Below are positions 1 to 10,725 of a stretch of DNA of 64,000 bases, piece after piece (position 1 is the stretch's first letter; every line of letters starts with the position of its first letter). Position numbers and translations under genes: made by a program. The DNA comes from Anisus vortex (lineage: Eukaryota; Mollusca; Gastropoda; Planorbidae), in NCBI GenBank assembly GCA_949126835.1, contig OX421503.1, forward strand, positions 6,411,457 to 6,475,456, written 5' to 3'. The notes beneath the pieces were generated by a model. It was not told the origin of the DNA. It was given only the letters and a program-made list of their open reading frames with translations, and searched no databases.

Positions 1-47
1 GCACTTGAATAAATTTTCCTTGAAAGAGAATTTCGATCGTTAAATTG

Positions 48-55
48 TATATAAG
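48..55 (+). promoter_or_regulatory. Candidate TATA box of the secreted-peptide gene
   Basis: TATATAAG lies about 270 bp upstream of the ATG at 326. A start site about 30 bp downstream would give a 5' leader of roughly 245 nt, unless an untranslated exon is spliced out. The motif alone is weak evidence in AT-rich DNA. Confidence 0.35.
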
Positions 56-325
56 AAGACAAATTTAACGAGAATATTTAGCGACGTACGCAAGTCCTAT
101 TTCCGAATCAGAACTGAGTCAGACAATTATTTGTTTCTTGATTTAGTTAAAAAAAAATATTATTATTATATTACACATTTATATTATTATTGTGTACTTA
201 TTGTAATCATTCGTTTCTCCGTCAATTTTACGGGCATATCTTCTAGTAAATATATATATATATATATATATTTAACCAAACGTCTTTCTGTTTTTCTTGC
301 TATAGAATAGTTCAATTTGAAAACC

Positions 326-421
326 ATGAGGGCTTTAGTCGTATCAATGATAGTAGTTGTTGTGATCTCAGCGATGTCTTCTGCTAATGTTGATGTCGAC
401 AGATCACCAGTAGTCGATAAA
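326..421 (+). CDS. Exon 1: start codon and signal peptide
   Basis: The exon opens with ATG in the context AAACCATGA and encodes MRALVVSMIVVVVISAMSSA plus twelve further residues ending in Asp-Lys. A strong donor (GTAAGT) starts at 422 in phase 0. The frame stays open only to the donor, as expected of a real exon. Confidence 0.7.
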
Positions 422-1441
422 GTAAGTTCACATTTCTAAACGTATATTGTGATACATCTCTCTGTGTGTGTTTAAATAATCAAATTGGTTCATTTAAAGA
501 CACGTGTGACCTTATCGCCTCATTTTTCGCCTTTGTCGTCGCTAGCTGTGTGACCGTACTCAAGGGCCATTCCCGTTACATTTATATTGTTGAACGCATG
601 GGTTTTATCGGGTTTTCTATATTTCGGTGAAATTGTCGTTGTTTTTTTTTTAATAGTGCGAAACCTGTGTTTTTAAACGTTACGCACCGATTTTTCGGCT
701 TGGAGAGTTTGAATCGTTTATTATTTTAATTTGAATATTACTAACATATGACAGCAGTATGTTTATCAAATCATCCGACCGTGAACCGTTTGCAAAGTAT
801 TGTGTTTATTTTCTACAACGTGTTTAGGTCTACTTTATTATTTTATTGAGAACTTTACTCCCTTTACTCGAGGATACGCTCCCTGGCGATTGCAGTTTTA
901 TTTACGGCTGTAAAACATGGACACTTACAGCAGATCTCCATAAAAGAATCAGAGCCCTGGAAATGAGATGCCTACGTACAAATTTTAAACATCTCCTACA
1001 AAGATCGAGTTAAAAATGATGCTGTCCGTGAGCGAATCACCAACGTCATCGGCCCTCACGAGGATCTACTCAGTGCCATTTAATCCAGAAAACTCAGAGG
1101 GTACGGGCGTGTGGCGAGATCCAAAAGCCTGGCGAAAAAATCCTGCAGGGCACAGTGGGGGGTGGAAGAAAGAGTGGCAGGCAGAAAGACACTGGAATGA
1201 TGACATCAATGAGTGGACCAGCTTGTCTCTTGCAGACTCCTAGAGGGCGGCGCAGGACCGAGACAAATGACGTAAAATCATCCAACTGTCAAAAAATGGT
1301 GCCCCAACGACCCTCACTCAGCTCATGGGATAGAATAAGAAGAAGAATTAATAACATTATTTAATATCTCAATTTATACATTGAATTTTTTGGGACAATG
1401 ATAAGTGGAAATTTATTGACATCTTATTCGGAATAAGTCAG

Positions 1442-1504
<63 letters not shown>

Positions 1505-4500
1505 TTAATATATATATATTGTCTTAGTTTCAAGTAAATTATAGTCCGATAATATAAAAAGAAAGTGTTAAACTTTTTACAATAACACCACAAAGGTGAC
1601 CGAATCAAAATTACAGAAAATTCTATAGCCAGTAATGTCGTTAGTTCCAGTAACATTTAATTTACCATTAATTGCACTTTAACAAACAAACTTTTAGTAG
1701 GGTTATATAACGTACATTAAGATAAAAAAAAGATAATAAAACAAATAAATAATTAAAACATGTTGTAGTCATTAGATTATCCGTCATTTTGACTTGCATA
1801 AAAACTAGTATGGAAAAAAATATGTAAATTATAATTCTAAAATGTGTATAAGTATTATACGTTTATCAGCTTATGATGCGAATTATGTTCAATAGAAAAC
1901 TAATAAAGCATTATTATGCTACGATAATTCCATTTTTTTTTCACACATTTTTTAGGCGTTGGCTTTTTACATGATAACTTAACTTTAAACAATTATACAT
2001 TACCCTTAAAACCGATGTAAATAAAAATAAAAAGCATTACAATTGTGTATTATGAAAAGAAAATATAAAATAGAGATGTAATTTGACTTTCTCATCTTTC
2101 GGTCTGTAGGAGGGATAGGGTTAAATGCTATGTAGTAAATGTATACAGTTTCGTTATCGCTTAAAGGCATCTTAGAAGTAAACGTAGACGCACATTTTAA
2201 CAACATTATTTAAAAAAAAAAAATATTTTACAATTATATTTCACTAGGGAGACCCAACGTCGCCTCCCCTTGGCAGAGATGTTAAAGTAAGTTTTTATTA
2301 AATTTATTTTTATGTTTGTTAAGTCTCTCTCTCTCTATAAATATGACTACATAATACAAAAAAACACAAACTTAAACTATTTAAAAAAACAACGATTTGA
2401 GTCTTATGACGAGCCCTACTTTTTTTCAGGGCACTACATTTATAATATATATATATATATATATAATAATCTAATATAATTATTATTATCACAAGTATAT
2501 GATGAACTAATTATTATTATACTTGGTATATTGGAATTAATTTCGTATTTATGTTGTTTTCTGATACTGTCAAACCTGAAAATTAAAATACTTATCATTA
2601 GAAAGCTAAAAGTAATGGGTTGCCTGAATAAACCAGGAAAACCAGTAACTTAACATCGGTAAAACATTAATGAAAATTAAATACTAGACTCGGACCACTG
2701 ATGAGCGTAGGACGCAATAATCTTCTTTATAGAAGGCGTGTCTGTAATGTATAAGATAATATATTTATAATGTTATATATTTTTTTAATTTATTTTATAC
2801 GCTTGCGGGAGACGGGTCTAAATTCTCATACAGGGATATCCCGGATAGTGCTGACTTTCTGTTAAATAAATGGGCATGCCTATTTTTAACCCGATTACAA
2901 TATTTAAAAAAATAATAAAGCCTATTTTATTTTTTATGATAATACCAATTTCTTCCAAATTTATTTTATGCATCGGCACTTTACATGATAACTTTACATT
3001 AAAATACAGTAAATGTACAGTAATTATATATAGCAACACGTCACCTTAATATTTATTGGAATTTTAAAACCTATGTTAATATTAAAAAAAAAAAAATTTC
3101 AACTTGAATTATTAAAAGAAACGGTAAAATAGAGATGTAACTTGACTTTCCCATCCATCGGTCCTTAGTGTGGATGTGGTAAAGAGCTAAACTATATAAT
3201 ACATGTATACATTGGCTTTGTCACTTAAAGGCATCTTAGAAGTAAACAATGGTACGTAACTTCAGCAGCATTAATTTATTCATCATGATACAATTATATT
3301 TTTAGCGAGCATTTTTTCACAATTGGATGGAAGAAATTATAGGTAAGTTGTTATTAAATGTATTTATATGTTTAAACAATCTGATTTTTATCTAATTAGG
3401 CTTAATCCCCGTAATTAATATAATTAAACATTTAGTCATATATATTAACATATATTTTAACGACGAGAGTATGGTCGCAGTGAGAGAATAAATGTTCAAG
3501 TAATTTTTTTTTACGATTCCTTCAATATTGGATTGGTTTATTGTCACCTTTTATATACTGGGCAAGGACTACTGAAGACAGGACAAGCAGATTTGATTTT
3601 CTGACTTCCTAGCTAAGGCCAGTTTTTTTAACAGTAGCGATACACTTCCTTGGCGCAGTGATATAATGTTAACTATTATTAAGTAAGTAACAAAATTCTT
3701 TACTACTATGATTCATTGTATTAATGGTTTATGTCATTGTCATTAATTTAATGACAAAGAACGATCTAATAGCCATTAAAATGTCTTAATAATTACCAAG
3801 CATGAGCGCACTATTTTTTAAGGAGTATGAATAGAAGGCGCAGTTTAATTCCAAAATGGATACTTCTTGTTGGATTATACTTCACTGTGTTTGTTTTTAA
3901 TTTTTCGATCGTGTATTTTTTATCAAAATGCCTTATAAATGTGGTGTAGTTAATTGTAAAGGTAATTATAATGCTGCCAACAAGTGTCGTTTGTTTAAAG
4001 TGCCAAATAGTGCATGTATACCATTATTGAAAGCAGAAAATATGAGAGGAGATCACAATGTTTGTTTATTTTTTAACTATCACAGTCAATTTACATTCTT
4101 TATATTCCTTGGTCATGAAAACACAAATAAATTTTGCCATAGATATGGAAATCAAATTATCGTATTTATAATTATGGTATACATGTACCACTTGGCAAAA
4201 TTCTCAACCCAAATAATCGACTTACTTCATAATCATTTTTTTTAGAGGCTGTGCATTTGTCTCTTAATTATGAGCGATATATATTTTATGGGTGGGTTAC
4301 GTTTTTCCCTTTTTAGGTCAAGAAATAACGATTTTTTTGAATTGTTTTTTCACTTTATTTTATTCCTTAGGTGACCCCACACACGAAACCGTCAACACCA
4401 ACCGCATATATATATAGGGTATCATGTATACGGTCCTAATCATTCAATCATCTATATAGATCTTAAATAATATTCAAATGCTCTTTTAAACCCTCTCAAT

Positions 4501-5556
4501 CCTAACCCCTCATTAGTAAACGGCCCTGCACATTAACATTATTGACATTATTGACATTAATTATGTTAGTTACTTAATAATAGTTTACTTCATACACAAG
4601 CGCGACAAAGAGAGTGTATCGCTACTGTTAAAAAAACTGGCCTTAGCTAGCTAAGTCAGAAATTCAAGTCTGCATGTCCTGTCTTCAGTAGTCCTTGATA
4701 CTGGGTATTTTTATTTACTAAAAAGACCTAACAAAACTATAATTAATCACATTGCTCCTCCCAAACGGGTCGACTTACAAACCATATATCTTTTGACTGA
4801 TCAGAAAATTAAACATTAGTCTTTACAGCGAGTCGTAAACTGTATTTTTACGTTAGTTTACGTTAACATTAATTTTTTAATAATATTGTGCTGTTCATTA
4901 TCCCCCCTCCCAACTCTCATTGGACTTTGAATTACAATGTAAGATCAGCGTTTAGTTCTCTTTCTATTGAGAACTGAAATAATAAACAATGAGTTTGTTG
5001 AATTTCCTATATTTTATCTATAGCCTATGCATGCTTCAGACCACAACTTACACTGATTAAAACATTATAAATTAACATAAATATTATATTAATTAATAGC
5101 AGACTAACTAATAGGTCTAGATATACTAATAGGTCTGAATATGCCTATGTTATAGTAAAAAAAAAAATCAGGTTTTTCCCTTTATAAACTCTGCTCCATA
5201 CTTTGAATTATTTTAATGGTCTTTAATAATATGTGTTTAATAAACAGTTGTTGTTGTTTTTTTTTACAATGTTTAGAAACATGCCGCAGCGTATTTAGAT
5301 CCATTGCAAGAGCTAGAATTAGTTGTTTTATTGGTCTAGAAATTTATCTACGTCCACAATGGTCTAAAGACATCATGATAATAATTCGGGGATAACTTAG
5401 GCTGCTGTGCATTGTGTGGGCCACACAGTTAGTTTTTGTCTCTTTGCTTTGAAAAGAGCACTTACATAAGTCACTTGAATTGCTCCTCTTTCTAATTGTT
5501 ATTTGATTTTTTTTTGTATCTTTTAATTTACAGCTGAACTCAAGCTCGACGGTTAG
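326..5556 (+). CDS. Secreted peptide precursor, candidate amidated neuropeptide (4 exons)
   Basis: Four exons with GT-AG junctions join in frame: 326-421, 2248-2286, 3306-3342 and 5534-5556. They encode 64 residues. Residues 1-20 are a signal peptide (charged start, Val/Ile core, SSA at the likely cleavage point). Residues 21-45 are a Pro- and Asp-rich spacer. Exon 2 ends in AAA (Lys45) and exon 3 begins with CGA (Arg46), so splicing creates a Lys-Arg processing site. The remaining 18 residues are AFFHNWMEEIIAELKLDG and the stop follows at once. A terminal Gly is the usual amide donor, so the predicted product is a 17-residue amidated, acidic, amphipathic peptide with no Cys. I do not recognise the family. 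Retention of intron 3 would give a different tail (EEIIGK...). A P-type transposon sits in intron 3. Exon 4 is the least certain exon because related DNA recurs at 22.2 kb. Confidence 0.62.
422..884. other. Intron 1 of the peptide gene, unique part
   Basis: AT-rich intron sequence. I see no coding potential or known repeat here. Confidence 0.5.
885..1345 (+). pseudogene. RTE-like LINE remnant, C-terminal end
   Basis: With frameshifts, the plus strand reads the usual end of an RTE-type reverse transcriptase: a Y-G-C-x-T-W-T-L-T motif near 900, a K-D-R-V-K-N-D-A-V-R-E-R-I segment near 1000-1035, then a G-H-V-A-R-S-like and W-x-D-D-I-x-E-W region and the R-A-A-Q-D-R-D end. It lies in intron 1 of the peptide gene. 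A second remnant of the same family is at 29470-29690. Confidence 0.65.
1442..1518. repeat. (TA)n microsatellite
   Basis: Almost pure TA dinucleotides over about 75 bp. Confidence 0.9.
2248..2286 (+). CDS. Exon 2: 13-codon spacer exon
   Basis: It encodes GDPTSPPLGRDVK between TTTCACTAG and GTAAGT and is phase 0 at both ends. Its flanking introns are paralogous to those around exon 3. Confidence 0.6.
2608..2800 (+). repeat. I-clade-like LINE 3' tail fragment
   Basis: Begins at GGGTTGCCTGAATAAACCAGG and runs through GATGAGCGTAGGACGCAATAATCTTCTTTATAGAAGG. The same tail follows an RNase H-bearing LINE remnant at 6250-7580 and recurs at 27.2 and 61.2 kb, and in minus orientation at 28.0, 30.1, 38.7, 39.6 and 49.0 kb. 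Confidence 0.7.
3306..3342 (+). CDS. Exon 3: mature-peptide N-terminal exon
   Basis: It encodes RAFFHNWMEEII plus one base, between TATATTTTTAG and GTAAGTTG. It enters in phase 0 and leaves in phase 1. It supplies the Arg of the Lys-Arg cleavage site and most of the predicted mature peptide. Confidence 0.6.
3563..4697 (+). mobile_element. P-type DNA transposon, internally deleted, with THAP exon
   Basis: The ends are imperfect terminal inverted repeats of about 100 bp (3563-3660 and 4597-4697), starting CAAGGACTACTGAAGACAGG. The element is flanked by a perfect 8-bp target duplication, ATACTGGG, at 3555-3562 and 4698-4705. P elements make 8-bp duplications, begin with CA and encode an N-terminal THAP zinc finger; a THAP exon is present inside (3928). 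At 1135 bp there is no room for a full transposase, so the copy is non-autonomous. It lies in intron 3 of the peptide gene. Confidence 0.85.
3928..4245 (+). pseudogene. THAP-domain exon of a P-type transposase (fragment)
   Basis: An ATG-initiated frame begins MPYKCGVVNCKGNYNAANKC and continues with a Leu-Phe-Lys-Val-Pro motif, matching the start of a THAP zinc finger (C-x2-4-C, Asn-Tyr, then Phe-x-hydrophobic-Pro). The domain needs a later C-x2-H pair, which does not follow convincingly. The reading after about residue 38 is probably intron, with the next transposase exons deleted. It is a remnant, not a working gene. Confidence 0.6.
4706..5279. other. Intron 3 remainder
   Basis: AT-rich; no gene or recognised element seen. 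Confidence 0.5.
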
Positions 5557-6240
5557 CCATTCTAATGAGAGTGACGAATAACACGAAGAAACCTTTATTT
5601 ACAACATTTTTTTGGAGAAAACAATAACTTAAAATTTGTACAAAAATATAAATTTTTTAGACATTTTTAGTTTGTTTTAGCTGTATTTTGTTGGTAATTG
5701 TACCAATATCAGAAATATGCATACAACATAAAGCGAAACATTTTTATTGTTTATTTACTTTTGTATTCTAATTAATCATTGAAACCGAGTTATAATCGAT
5801 TTGATATGACAAAACATAAGGCACTACTACAACTAAACATAACAAGTGATTAAATAAATTGATGAATTCATAAAACTAGAGTCAAAAATATGAAATGAAT
5901 TATAAATATTATAAAACGAACATTGACAATCTATTGTTTAACACATTAAGTATTGTGTCTAATCTCGTTTCAACCGCCGTTTAACCGCCTAAAACAAATC
6001 GGCAAAATCTAAAACCGACAAATACTAAATTCATTGTTCTAATAATTCTAATAATGTTCTAATAATTAATATAAATCCAATTAACTCTTTTTTACTTAAA
6101 TCTTTCGAACAAGCACAATATATAAAGTAAAAATTAAATACATTGTGTATTTCAATAAGGAGCTACAATTAAAAACACAACCTTCTAAAAAAAGAGAATC
6201 AATTTCAAGACAATTACCCCCAGAGGATGAAAAAGGTAAT
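5280..6240 (+). repeat. Duplicated block, copy A (spans exon 4 and 3' flank)
   Basis: 5280-5910 aligns with 22200-22900 (copy B), including a decayed SINE body (GCTGTGCATTGTGTGGGCCACACAG at 5405) and the exon 4 position. 5764-6240 aligns with 26096-26530 (copy C), through CAAATCGGC.AAA.T.AAAAC.GAC and CTTTCGA.CAAGCACAATA.ATAAAGTAA. The A/C part runs straight into LINE sequence, so it may be the LINE's 5' region, not duplicated host DNA. Confidence 0.55.
5534..5556 (+). CDS. Exon 4: peptide C-terminus, Gly and stop
   Basis: After a good acceptor (TTTTAATTTACAG) the two leading bases complete the phase-1 codon (GCT, Ala). The exon then reads ELKLDG and TAG. A diverged copy near 22478 reads Ala-Ala-Ser-Ala-Ala-stop at the same place, so that copy would not make the same peptide. 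Confidence 0.5.
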
Positions 6241-6249
6241 CAAGAATTA

Positions 6250-7580
6250 AAATGCATTTAAACAACACAAGCCTAACTGAAACATCTAACCCGCTAGACA
6301 TTAAAGTAGGAGCATTAGAAACAATTAACATTTTAAAGTTAAAGCTTCCCACATTAATACAGATGGCTCAGTAATTAAAGCCTCAATAGATGCTGGGTTA
6401 GGCGTTTACATGTTTTTACATCTTCTTCTCTGGCACACAATACCTTGAATTATTTGCACCATTTTGGAACTATTGCAGCAACTTCCAAGCAGATGTAGAT
6501 ACCATGAACATCACCCTTGAAACAGTAGAAGATAGATATAACAAAAACTTTTCGCCCCATCAGATATAGTCAACTTTACCAACAACCAAACAGAACTCCA
6601 ATCAATAGTAAGCTAAAACTCACCAAGCATAAGATAAATGATCCTATTAGAAAACACCTTTGACTACATAATAAGCACATACATCAACAAAACTCTACAT
6701 TGGATCCCAGGACATATTGGTATTCCAGGAAACGAAAAGCTAAAAGACTGGCTAGAAATGGAGCTAACATGGACCAATACGAAAGACCTGACAGCTAGAA
6801 CACAATAAACGGAATGCTAAAATAAAGAAATAAAAAAACGTTAAGGAAGAATAGTTAAACCAATGGGCACAGGGAACAACTGAAAGAAAAAAAAAGTACA
6901 AGGAAATGAATCAGCCAAACAAACCAGACAGCATAAAGTCCCTCCCCCGCAAAGAACAATGCTCTATGTTCCCGTTGAGAACAAGGCATATAAAACTCAA
7001 GACACACATACATATAATAATCATAAATGCTAACATTGCCCCTGCTCACAAGAAAGTGTGGACCACTTCTCGCTTAAATGCCCTGAGCTAACCTACCTCA
7101 GATACACTCTGCTTACCCCTCAACCTACCATTACCATCACACTATATAACACTATGGAACAACTGAAAAAAGACATGTCCATACGTTTGTCTGGCATTGA
7201 CTGCAAGATAGCAAATATTAGAGGACATAATGGCAAAGAGTAAAATAGTAAAAATACATAATGCATTAAACTCTAATTTAGAAATACAACCCAATAACAA
7301 CCTGTTGCTAGGCTCAGATAAACATAAAGACAAAAACACTTTTCTATCCCTTATGCGAGAACAAATGCATATAAATGCTTTATCTTCCCGAGTGGCATTC
7401 TGGCACGGAATGGGTTGCCTGAACAAACCAGGAAGACCAGTAACTTAAAATCATTTAAAACATTAATAAAAATGCAAGACTAAACCCCCACCACAGATGA
7501 GCGTAGGACGTAATAATCTTTTTTTTTTATAGAAGGAGCGTGTGAGATAAGATAACATCTCTGCAGTCTGGCTAATAGAA
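6250..7580 (+). pseudogene. I-clade-like LINE remnant: RNase H, zinc motif and 3' tail
   Basis: Frames broken by indels read N-T-D-G-S-V-I-K-A-S-I-D-A-G-L-G-V-Y near 6355 (first RNase H Asp), C-S-N-F-Q-A-D near 6475, and L-H-W-I-P-G-H-I-G-I-P-G-N-E-K near 6690 (third RNase H motif). A V-D-H-F-S-L-K-C-P-E-L zinc motif follows near 7055 and a conserved 3' tail at 7400-7560. The RNase H domain after RT is typical of the I clade, to which the snail element nimbus belongs; the link to nimbus itself is inference. Confidence 0.65.
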
Positions 7581-8484
7581 AATAAGAAGAAATATTACAA
7601 TAACAAAAACTTTATGAAGTTGATAAAAAGGCAAATGTCAATAACACATGTGGCATTTAGCTTTCAGTTAAAAAAAATGAAGGACATTGAAATATGCATA
7701 TATTATTGTTTAGAATGATACCACTTTTGTATAATTATTCTAGAATACGCCTTTCTTGGCTCTTGTTGGCAGGGCTGTGGAGTCGGAGTCGGAGTCGAGG
7801 AGTCGAAGTCGGAGGAAATTTGGGTACCTGGAGTCGGAGTAGGAGTCGGAGTCGGCAAATAATGCACCGACTCCGACTCCTACTAAATTTAGATTGGAAA
7901 AAGACATGGCTTCATTTATTTTAAACAACCGATCAATAGGCCTACAGAAATTAGTAATATGAGAAAGTAAAATATCTGTTTCTTCCTCTAAGTCTTCATC
8001 CCTACTCAAGATCATATCCCTATTGTCATACTATAGCGGGGCGACACAAAAAAAAGTTATTTGAACTAATTTGAAATGCGTCATTAGACTGAACGTCAAA
8101 TAGACTGCTCGGCGCTGGTATTGATGACGCTATAGAAGTTCCCAATTTACTAATTACCATTCACATTGTTTATAATGATTTCAAATGCTAGGACATGGCA
8201 CGCTCGGTTTTCTCGGAATGCTAAACACTGCCTTAGTAGGCTAGAGGCTTAGGCCATAGGTCGTAAATAAAAGGCATCTTAATTAAGCTACTAGTGTACA
8301 AGCATACCTTTATTAGAGGCCTAGAGAGGCTTTTACACATTTACGATTCTTTCCATAATGTAATTTGCGTTCAATAGGCCCACCAAAAAATGCCGCCTTT
8401 ACGACTTATAAATGCGCTACGCACGCAAAGCACAATTAGGAGCGCAATCATTGGCGTATTTAGGCATGTTCCACATGTTCCATT

Positions 8485-8815
8485 GGAACAGGGGCCCCCA
8501 CACAAAAGGGGCCCCCACACAAAAGGGGTCCCCACACAAAAGGGGCCCCCACACATCCCCAAAAAAATGTTTCAGTTACATCCCCATTTTCGCTGAAAAT
8601 GTCAAATAAAATTCATTTATTCCCATACAATTTAAAGCGCTCCAGTTCAACTAAGCTACGTGCAACATGTATGATTTTACAGAATGTAATATGAATTAAC
8701 GGCCCTTTTCTGAGGTAGGCCCTCTGTGGAAGGCAGGGCGAGACAATGAGGGGCCCCACATAAATTTGGGAACAGGGCCCCCACATAAATTTGGGAACAG
8801 GGCCCACACAATCCT
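8485..8815. repeat. GC-rich short tandem repeats inside the hAT
   Basis: Roughly four units of the type GGGGCCCCCACACAAAA at 8490-8560 and two units of a 25-bp GGGCCCCCACATAAATTTGG-type repeat near 8760-8810. The two arrays share the GGGCCCCCACA core. Confidence 0.75.
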
Positions 8816-8867
8816 AAATATGGCCCTGGTGGCAATATTTATACTTTTCATAGTATTGTGTTCTGCT

Positions 8868-9380
8868 TAAAGATGTTAAACGAAAACCGGCATACCGGAT
8901 TCCGGTTTTGAAACCGAAAAGCGGTTTTTATTGCAGTCTCATCGCGTCTGTGCTTTATTATTAACGGTACTATTAAATACACATTCTTTTGATTCTCTTT
9001 CAACACATTATTTTACAAGTTACCATAAATATATGCCTCTTCATATGCTTCTTAATATTGTGGTCAACAATAATCGGTAATTTGATTATCACTATTGAAA
9101 AATTGAAAGCTATTACCGGTTTTAATCAATTAGCCCAGATTTTTTTAGTTCTAAAGAATTTTATGGTAAAGAGTACACAATCATATTGTATTCACACAAA
9201 TCAACCTATTGAATGCCCTGCAAACACTAATTAAGTTTGAAGTATTTTTCAAATATGCCTGCAAAACTACGCACATTTGGCTGTTCCGGCATGTGACTTG
9301 TGACATTGCGGGGAGGGGGGGAACCAAAATCCGGTTTTAGACCGGTTTTATAGAACCGATAACCGGTTTTAACATCACTA
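8868..9380. mobile_element. Nested hAT-like element, 513 bp
   Basis: The left end starts TAAAGATGTTAAAC and the inverted right end reads TAGTGATGTTAAAACCGG, fitting the hAT end consensus YARNG. The perfect 8-bp duplication GTTCTGCT flanks it at 8860-8867 and 9381-9388. Subterminal CCGGTTTT motifs occur in both orientations. No coding sequence. Confidence 0.8.
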
Positions 9381-9780
9381 GTTCTGCTGTTACTGGGAAC
9401 GCAGTGACCATATGCAACCAAGCCTCTCACTGGTAAGGGATTAACCGTTTGCCCCTTGGAGTTGCCGATCGTGACCTCTACGGATCAGACCCCACGAGGG
9501 GGGGGTGTACAGCCGGTACGCCCTACCGGGGCCCTCAAGAGTTTAGGGGGCCCATGAATATTTAAAATTAAATACAGTAGACTGTTGGCTTTCCAGCCCG
9601 TAGTCATGTGGTACGGACACGTAGATATAGGTTGCCTTTCTTTCCTTCAAGGAATGTACAAAATACATTCGCATATTAATACAGACGAGTCGGAGTCGGG
9701 GAGTCGGAGTCGGAAGTAAAAAAAAATGAGGAGTCGGAGTCGGAACATTTATCTACCGACTCCGAAGCCCTGCTTGTTGG

Positions 9781-10725
9781 TAATCTGTTGTTTTTTTTAC
9801 CTTCTTAAAAACGACGAATATAGAGGCAAACGAGTTTTTTTTTTTTATTTTAGTTTTTTTTCCCACAAAAAAATTGTATTTTAAACTAAATTATCCCCCC
9901 TGAATTTTCTTTTAGGATACCTTTAATTAATAAATGTATTATTATCTTCATTTTTATTACTAATATTATTTGTATTAACATTATTGTTCAATTTATTATT
10001 CACTAATGCTATAATTTTCTTACGTTTTTGACTATGCCTTTATTGTACCTGTGTACTATGTGGCAAATAAACATTGTATTGTATTGTATTGTATTGAAAA
10101 ACTAGTAAACATTTTTTTTTCTTTTTGAATAATTTGATCTGTAGCTTTCTGTTCTGTTCATTGAAGTTATATAAACTTTCTCTGTAGATTATACATGCTT
10201 GTTTTATATTTCCCCGGGAAACACCGGGAAATTTTGCTAGTACTAAAAAAATGGTCTTTTGTGAATGCATTGAACTTTTTGTTAAAGATTGATACATTTT
10301 TAATAAAATTAAAATTTATTTTAAAATAAAAAGATATGTATTGTTTTGTTTCATAATACATGTATATTGTAAAACTAGTGAATTATTTATTGTGAAGGAT
10401 CTATAATGTATTATCGATAATCAATAACTACATTTTAATGTAATATAATTTTATCAATCACTGTAAAATTTATTTGGCACAAACCGGCCAAATTTTAAAA
10501 TAGGTATAAATTCTCACAAGGCGAAACGGCCTACTAATTTCATTTTTTTAAATCGCAAAACGGCTAAATCTGAAAACATTATTAAAACAAAATTAAATAA
10601 AAAAATGTGTAAATCAGCATAACAATATATAACTTTCAAATTTGTATATCAATTTTCTTTTAAAATAAATCCCTTTTACTCGATCTATACAGTTTTTTCC
10701 TTTTCCTGAAAAAAAAAATGTTATT
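9781..10725. other. AT-rich stretch with a short LINE tail
   Basis: 10030-10100 (CTGTGTACTATGTGGCAAATAAACATTGTATT followed by (GTATT)n) looks like a LINE 3' end. The rest shows nothing recognisable. Confidence 0.5.

Larger units (their letters stand above)
1950..3385 (+). repeat. Tandem duplication of exon plus flanking introns
   Basis: 1950-2330 aligns with 2960-3385. Shared landmarks are CTTTTTACATGATAACTT against CACTTTACATGATAACTT, the block AAATAGAGATGTAA.TTGACTTTC, the block TTAAAGGCATCTTAGAAGTAAAC, the acceptor approach ACAATTATATTT, and the donor side GTAAGT.GTTATTAAAT.TATTT.TATGTTT. Exon 2 occupies one unit and exon 3 the other, at the same relative position. Confidence 0.75.
7770..9772. 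mobile_element. Non-autonomous hAT transposon, 2.0 kb
   Basis: The left end is CAGGGCTGTGGAGTCGG and the inverted right end reads CAGGGCTTCGGAGTCGG, 15 of 17 matching. Flanks are a perfect 8-bp duplication CTTGTTGG (7762-7769 and 9773-9780). Subterminal arrays of GGAGTC in both orientations (7781-7885; 9686-9765) are typical hAT transposase-binding clusters. No transposase frame is present. The interior holds GC-rich short tandem repeats and a nested hAT. Confidence 0.88.

Noticed and set aside
8390..8609. Overlapping open frames rich in Pro-His-Lys-Gly at 8.4-8.6 kb
   Set aside because: They arise from GC-rich short tandem repeats within a non-coding hAT.
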